A stretch of 29,856 nucleotides of DNA from a virus. Of this stretch, positions 26,124-29,856 are shown piece by piece. The stretch is taken from IMG/VR virus record IMGVR_UViG_3300020578_000310, positions 1 to 29,856 of that record. One strand, written 5' to 3'. The notes beneath the pieces were generated by a model, which ran no database searches, had not been told where the DNA came from, and saw only the letters and a list, made by a program, of their open reading frames with translations. Position 1 is the first letter of the stretch, and every line of letters starts with the position of its first letter. Position numbers and translations under genes: made by a program.

Positions 26124-28231
26124 CAGCGTCGGCCATCCGCCTGTAGCTCCAACCTTGGGGAACCTAAAATCCACCTTGTTCCAAGAGTGTTGCTCGAAAC
26201 ACGTATTGTAGCCTGCCTGCCACGCAGCCTGACAAAAGATTGTTGCGTAAACTGTTCAACAGGAACCGTGGCCGTTTGCACTACGGTGGAAGAGTTTGTC
26301 TGAGAGTAGTTGGCTCCCGGAAAATTTTGCATTTTAAGGGTAAAACTGGCGAGGGGCGTCCCCGTTGAATTTACAAAAGTAAGGTCGGGTATTATCTTTT
26401 TAATAAATGAAAATTGATATCCGTCACCAATTTCAAATGGCGAACTTTCAATATAGTTTTCGATAGCTACAGGCGGGTTTTGACTACCGTCATCGTTGCC
26501 GTATTCATGATAATAAAGATAGCCGTCTGTTGAAGCAGCAACAGGATAATTAAGAACACCGCGATCAAGCCATGCCGTTCGTGACAAGGTGCCATAGGTC
26601 CATGCTTTTTCAGCATAATTATAGGTCACGTATTTGTTGTTTTCTGCCGAGCTAGCAGACGGGTAAAACCATGTGATTTCGTTAAACTCAGAATTTACCG
26701 ACGCATAAATCTTGTCGGACTGAGTAAGGTTAATGTCGTTAAACACATGGTTTTTTATTGTGCATGGAAGTTCGTCCGTAGAACCCGCATAAATATAAAA
26801 CTTGTTAAGGCCCATCCATATTACATTATCTTCGACTACTGCAAAACCGTTATAGGCGATGGTCGTTGTGTTTGTTGAAACCTGTTGGATTCCATACGTG
26901 TACGGAGGCCCGACAAACTGCATCGAATATAAAGCAGTATCCGTAAAAACAAGAATCTCACGTTTTGTTTCAACCGCACGAATAATTTTACTGCCCGTTC
27001 CAAGACGCAAATCGCCCGCAGAATTAGTTGCTTGAGGTGTCCACTCCGTAAAATCTTCTTGAGTAGACCAGCGAATTAACATGGTATCTTGAGTTGTTCC
27101 CGTGCCATTGTCTGCACCAAAGGCAATCAAATGTCTGTCTCGATCAGACACAATAACCTGTGTTGCAAGAAGAGGGCACGTTGCGTCCGAAGAAAGAGAC
27201 GCAATGGAAACCGCACGCGTAGCAGGAGTTGTGGTCGGCGGAACTTGGAGTGCCGTTCCTACAGTGCTTTCCCAATAAAAAATACCCCCGTCACGAACAT
27301 TAAAAATTAAATCTTCACCCCACGGATCTTGTGACCACAAGCGTAAGATATTGCCAGAATTAAGTGCCGCGCCAGACCCCCATCCTCCACGACCCCACGT
27401 GCCTGCGCCCCAGCCCGCTCCAGACACAGAAATGTTAAGGCCCGTGTTAAGTTGATATTGTGCCGTTACGCTTACACCGTGTCCTGTATCGCTGGCGTTT
27501 GCTGTGGCAGTTGTGCTAATCGTATAATTGTCTCCGTCTACAACCTGAAGAACTTGATACTCTTTGTTAAGCACAGCAGAGGTAATATTGCCCCCTAGTC
27601 CAGTTGCTCCAGAAAAAGTAACAAAGTCACCTTGCGTACATCCGTGACCAACGTCAAAAACATTAACTATTGCAGAGCCACTTGTTGCCGTAAAAGGACC
27701 AAGGGCAACCTGCACGGTTCCCGCAATAGTTTGTGCCCCTGTTGCCGCGCTTGCATAAGATACAGATGACGTTGTGGTATTTGTTGTCGTAAACGTGCCA
27801 TTGTATCCAACAGGAGTAACACCTATTACCGTAACACTAGACCCAATAGATGCCGCAGAAGACTGTGTTGCAAAGGTAATGGTGGCTGTTGTGCCTGTTC
27901 CACTTGCGCCTGTTGTAGGCAAAGAAACTTTTGTCAAAACAACATTACGACGGATAGGGGTTATGTCGTAATATGCCCCGCCATGTTCGATGTAGAACTT
28001 CAGGCTTGTACCGACACCCATGAAGTATTCACCGGACAGAGTGCTCCAGCCCATGAGCGAACGGCAAATACCAAGAAAACTATTAACAGAAATCTTCTGC
28101 CAACCGCCTACCGACTGCGGAAAACCCAACCGAAAACGCACAAGATTACTGTCATACCAACCTCCTGAAGTTGTGTATGCCGTTAAATCTTTTACAATTC
28201 CCGGTTTAAATTGAATCTTTTGAGTTAACAT
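26123..28231 (-). CDS. Tail/DNA-stabilisation-type virion protein, 702 aa
   Basis: The N-terminus MLTQKIQFKPGIVKDLTAYT, SGGWYDSNLVRFRLGFPQSV is a pattern I recognise from many aquatic phage tail modules, similar in role to packaged-DNA stabilisation or tail-tube proteins. Ig-like Thr/Ser-rich repeats (about 100-250: PTTGASGTGTTATITFATQS and later) follow. A propeller-like centre contains IAYNGFAVVEDNVIWMGLNK and WFYPSASSAENNKYVTYNYA. A beta C-terminus follows. It may form or coat the tail nozzle. The next gene overlaps its stop. No catalytic site is seen. Confidence 0.65.
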   Translation of the reverse strand: MLTQKIQFKPGIVKDLTAYTTSGGWYDSNLVRFRLGFPQSVGGWQKISVNSFLGICRSLMGWSTLSGEYFMGVGTSLKFYIEHGGAYYDITPIRRNVVLTKVSLPTTGASGTGTTATITFATQSSAASIGSSVTVIGVTPVGYNGTFTTTNTTTSSVSYASAATGAQTIAGTVQVALGPFTATSGSAIVNVFDVGHGCTQGDFVTFSGATGLGGNITSAVLNKEYQVLQVVDGDNYTISTTATANASDTGHGVSVTAQYQLNTGLNISVSGAGWGAGTWGRGGWGSGAALNSGNILRLWSQDPWGEDLIFNVRDGGIFYWESTVGTALQVPPTTTPATRAVSIASLSSDATCPLLATQVIVSDRDRHLIAFGADNGTGTTQDTMLIRWSTQEDFTEWTPQATNSAGDLRLGTGSKIIRAVETKREILVFTDTALYSMQFVGPPYTYGIQQVSTNTTTIAYNGFAVVEDNVIWMGLNKFYIYAGSTDELPCTIKNHVFNDINLTQSDKIYASVNSEFNEITWFYPSASSAENNKYVTYNYAEKAWTYGTLSRTAWLDRGVLNYPVAASTDGYLYYHEYGNDDGSQNPPVAIENYIESSPFEIGDGYQFSFIKKIIPDLTFVNSTGTPLASFTLKMQNFPGANYSQTNSSTVVQTATVPVEQFTQQSFVRLRGRQATIRVSSNTLGTRWILGSPRLELQADGRR

Positions 28232-28258
28232 TTAGATACTGCTTTAATAACTTCATAA

Positions 28259-28504
28259 TTATACGCTTTCAACAGGCGGAGGCGGATTAGGATCAGTAAA
28301 CTGTCCTGTAGCTGGATCATAAATCCAACCAAACGTAACAGGGCTTCCTTCTGGCAAGCCGATAATTAGCATACCAGCGGGAGCCGGATCGACTGCCGGA
28401 TCAGCAACAATAATATTCACAACGACATTGGTAGCTTCATCTACCAAAGCGCAGTTTTGTGGAGTGCCATTAGGTTGAACCATTTGCATAGGACCGCCAA
28501 ACAT
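28259..28504 (-). CDS. Small tail-fibre-associated protein, 81 aa
   Basis: The start overlaps the fibre gene stop by 1 nt (TAATG). The product MFGGPMQMVQPNGTPQNCAL is followed by VVNIIVADPAVDPAPAGMLI, then a GWIYDPATGQFTDPNPPPP tail. It has the look of a small adapter or cap at the end of a fibre, but no known family is recognised. It is Pro-rich and has no membrane segment. Confidence 0.55.
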   Translation of the reverse strand: MFGGPMQMVQPNGTPQNCALVDEATNVVVNIIVADPAVDPAPAGMLIIGLPEGSPVTFGWIYDPATGQFTDPNPPPPVESV

Positions 28505-29325
28505 TATGTAAACTCCCAGATACGGATTACGCCTTGTTTGCCTGAACCGCCAGAGTTAACGTTTGATCCACCACCACCACCGCCATAATTACCACCACTA
28601 CCACCGACACCTGAAGTAGATGGCGCGCCGCCACCACCCCAAACACTTGAACCGCCAACACCCGGTTGGTTTGTTGCTGATGCTGGTAATCCGCGCCCAC
28701 CCTGAAGATTTAGATCTCCATTTGAACCAACACCGCCAGCAGATCCGGGCGACCATGTTCCAGACACTGGACCGCTTTTTGTGCCTCCTCCTGCGGTTAT
28801 AGTTGTTGCCCCAACAGTGAAAGTTGTACTGCCGCCATTAGTAGGATTTCCTAGCCCACCGCTCCCACCAGAACCTATTGCATAAGTATATGCAGTGCTT
28901 CCGGTAACTGTGAAGTATTTTGCAGTATAACCACCTGCTCCGGCACCGGGGGCAAAACCAGCGGCGCCATCGGCCCCACCACCACCGCCAACAGCCTCAA
29001 CATAAATCGCGGTGCAGTTAGATGGCGTGGTGTATGACGTTCCTGATGTGAGGATTTGCGGCGCACGGATAAGAAGGCCTGACGGCGAAACAGAAAGTGT
29101 CACCCACGTCGGAGCCGCACCGGCACCCGCAGATTGAAGATACTGACCAGATGTTCCTTGACTTGTTGCTGCGGTGTAAATTTCCCACTGCGTTCCGTCA
29201 TAGGTTTCCATCTGGCTTGTCGTTGTATTTAAACCTGTTTGCCCCGCAACCGGAGACGCTGGCCGTGTCGCAGTTGTCCAAGATGCAACAGTAATACCAG
29301 TTGTTCCGCTAATGGTAATAGACAT
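28504..29325 (-). CDS. Gly-rich tail fibre/receptor-binding protein, 273 aa
   Basis: The N-terminus (SITISGTTGITVASWTTATR, then TGLNTTTSQMETYDGTQWEI) is typical of phage fibre attachment regions. From about residue 90 it has the sequence SYTTPSNCTAIYVEAVGGGG. Long Gly-rich segments follow (GGGGADGAAGFAPGAGAGGY, GGGGAPSTSGVGGSGGNYGG). It ends with GKQGVIRIWEFT. Such polyglycine-rich domains form receptor-binding adhesins in several phages (T-even gp38-like comparisons). A GGAG ribosome site lies 7 nt before ATG 29325. The receptor is unknown. Confidence 0.75.
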   Translation of the reverse strand: MSITISGTTGITVASWTTATRPASPVAGQTGLNTTTSQMETYDGTQWEIYTAATSQGTSGQYLQSAGAGAAPTWVTLSVSPSGLLIRAPQILTSGTSYTTPSNCTAIYVEAVGGGGGADGAAGFAPGAGAGGYTAKYFTVTGSTAYTYAIGSGGSGGLGNPTNGGSTTFTVGATTITAGGGTKSGPVSGTWSPGSAGGVGSNGDLNLQGGRGLPASATNQPGVGGSSVWGGGGAPSTSGVGGSGGNYGGGGGGSNVNSGGSGKQGVIRIWEFT

Positions 29326-29327
29326 AG

Positions 29328-29849
29328 TTATACTCCACTAAGATTGTCAGGGCTTGGCGGCCAAATCACATTACCCATCACGTTTGCAACCGCGTCAACA
29401 TCCGCTGCCGCCTCAACCTCGTTTACTGTTGTATCTGCCGTGTTGCGAATCGACTGCCTCCATGTGTTCCATGCCGCAGGCACTGCGGTACTTGTCTCGG
29501 TGGCTTTTACCACCATCCAATCGGTCGGGAACAGAATAGAATAAGCCGTCGCATTGATTTGATTGATTGATGTTGACTTAACGCTTGTCAGATCTTTCGG
29601 TGTGTTTGTAAATGTAATGTCAACTTGATTGGTGGTTGCATTATATACAGGTTCGTTTTGACTAACCCAATAATAAGTCTGATTTGCTTGAGGTCCGTAA
29701 ACCACGTCCACCATGCCAATCGCCGCCTTTTCTTCAGGCGTTGATAGGTTGCACCAGTTTGCAGAGTATTGGATACCATTCCATTCGAACGGCACACCCG
29801 CAGTCACCATCAACATGATCTGACCATTTTGTACTATTGCAAACATCAT
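29328..29849 (-). CDS. Putative tail fibre assembly/DUF4376-like protein, 173 aa
   Basis: The product starts MMFAIVQNGQIMLMVTAGVP and includes FEWNGIQYSANWCNLSTPEE. It ends with a helical segment TEVEAAADVDAVAN-like (TTVNEVEAAADVDAVANVMG) and WPPSPDNLSGV. This layout resembles tail fibre assembly or DUF4376-type proteins. It sits directly upstream of the Gly-rich fibre gene (2-bp gap), where chaperones or fibre N-termini are usual. Two tandem ATG codons begin it (29849, 29846); the ribosome site partly lies at the window edge. Confidence 0.6.
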   Translation of the reverse strand: MMFAIVQNGQIMLMVTAGVPFEWNGIQYSANWCNLSTPEEKAAIGMVDVVYGPQANQTYYWVSQNEPVYNATTNQVDITFTNTPKDLTSVKSTSINQINATAYSILFPTDWMVVKATETSTAVPAAWNTWRQSIRNTADTTVNEVEAAADVDAVANVMGNVIWPPSPDNLSGV

Positions 29850-29856
29850 CTTGCCC

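Noticed and set aside
1-29856. tRNA, rRNA or insertion sequence
   Set aside because: No cloverleaf-like intergenic region, rRNA-like sequence or transposase motif was recognised. A tRNAscan/Infernal run would be needed to exclude tRNAs.

Overview
The window looks like part of a tailed double-stranded DNA bacteriophage genome (Caudoviricetes), possibly a prophage or phage-plasmid. It holds a small terminase subunit, a phage replication module (AEP/TOTE-type primase, UvrD-like helicase, family A DNA polymerase, SNF2-like helicase), a GH108 endolysin, a 1805-residue virion protein, and a tail and fibre block. Genes are tightly packed, often with overlapping stop and start codons. I see no host housekeeping genes, rRNA, tRNA, CRISPR array, integrase, transposase or phage RNA polymerase. 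Terminase large subunit, portal and capsid are absent and presumably lie outside the window. The mid-range GC content, a parS-like site close to the bacterial chromosomal consensus, and the kinds of proteins suggest an aquatic (perhaps marine alphaproteobacterial) host. That host call is inference only.

Layout. (1) 1-1454: single-gene rightward cassettes. Each gene is followed by a pair of the 12-mer ACTTTACCGGCG, then an intrinsic terminator, and in two cases a new sigma70-like promoter (genes at 259 and 628). The last terminator runs directly into a 15/16 match to bacterial parS at 1411-1426. (2) 1446-2388, leftward: a PD-(D/E)XK-type nuclease and the terminase small subunit. (3) 2389-2870: a gene-free divergent control region with a perfect 28-bp inverted repeat flanking a G/C-alternating tract, plus several smaller palindromes. 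It is a candidate origin or operator region. (4) 2871-7704, rightward: many small early genes, including an unusual group of DNA-binding proteins (orphan OmpR-type winged helix, AlpA-like HTH, DnaA domain IV-like protein, and a free-standing RNA polymerase alpha-CTD-like protein). (5) 7685-15872, rightward: the replication module. (6) 15869-29849, leftward: endolysin, giant virion protein, internal or tail proteins, and fibre proteins. The two transcription directions collide at 15869-15872, where the stop codons overlap.

How it may work: host RNA polymerase probably transcribes the early block from a promoter near 2807-2834. Phage DNA-binding proteins, notably the alpha-CTD-like protein, could then redirect transcription. 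The primase, helicases and polymerase replicate the genome. The leftward late genes build the tail and ejection apparatus and lyse the host. The rightward cassettes at 259 and 628 lie inside a region otherwise transcribed leftward, so they look like morons. The most unusual part is the left end, where iteron-like repeats, weak DnaA-box-like sequences and a parS-like site lie within 1.5 kb. That raises the possibility of plasmid-like maintenance or capture of host partition proteins.
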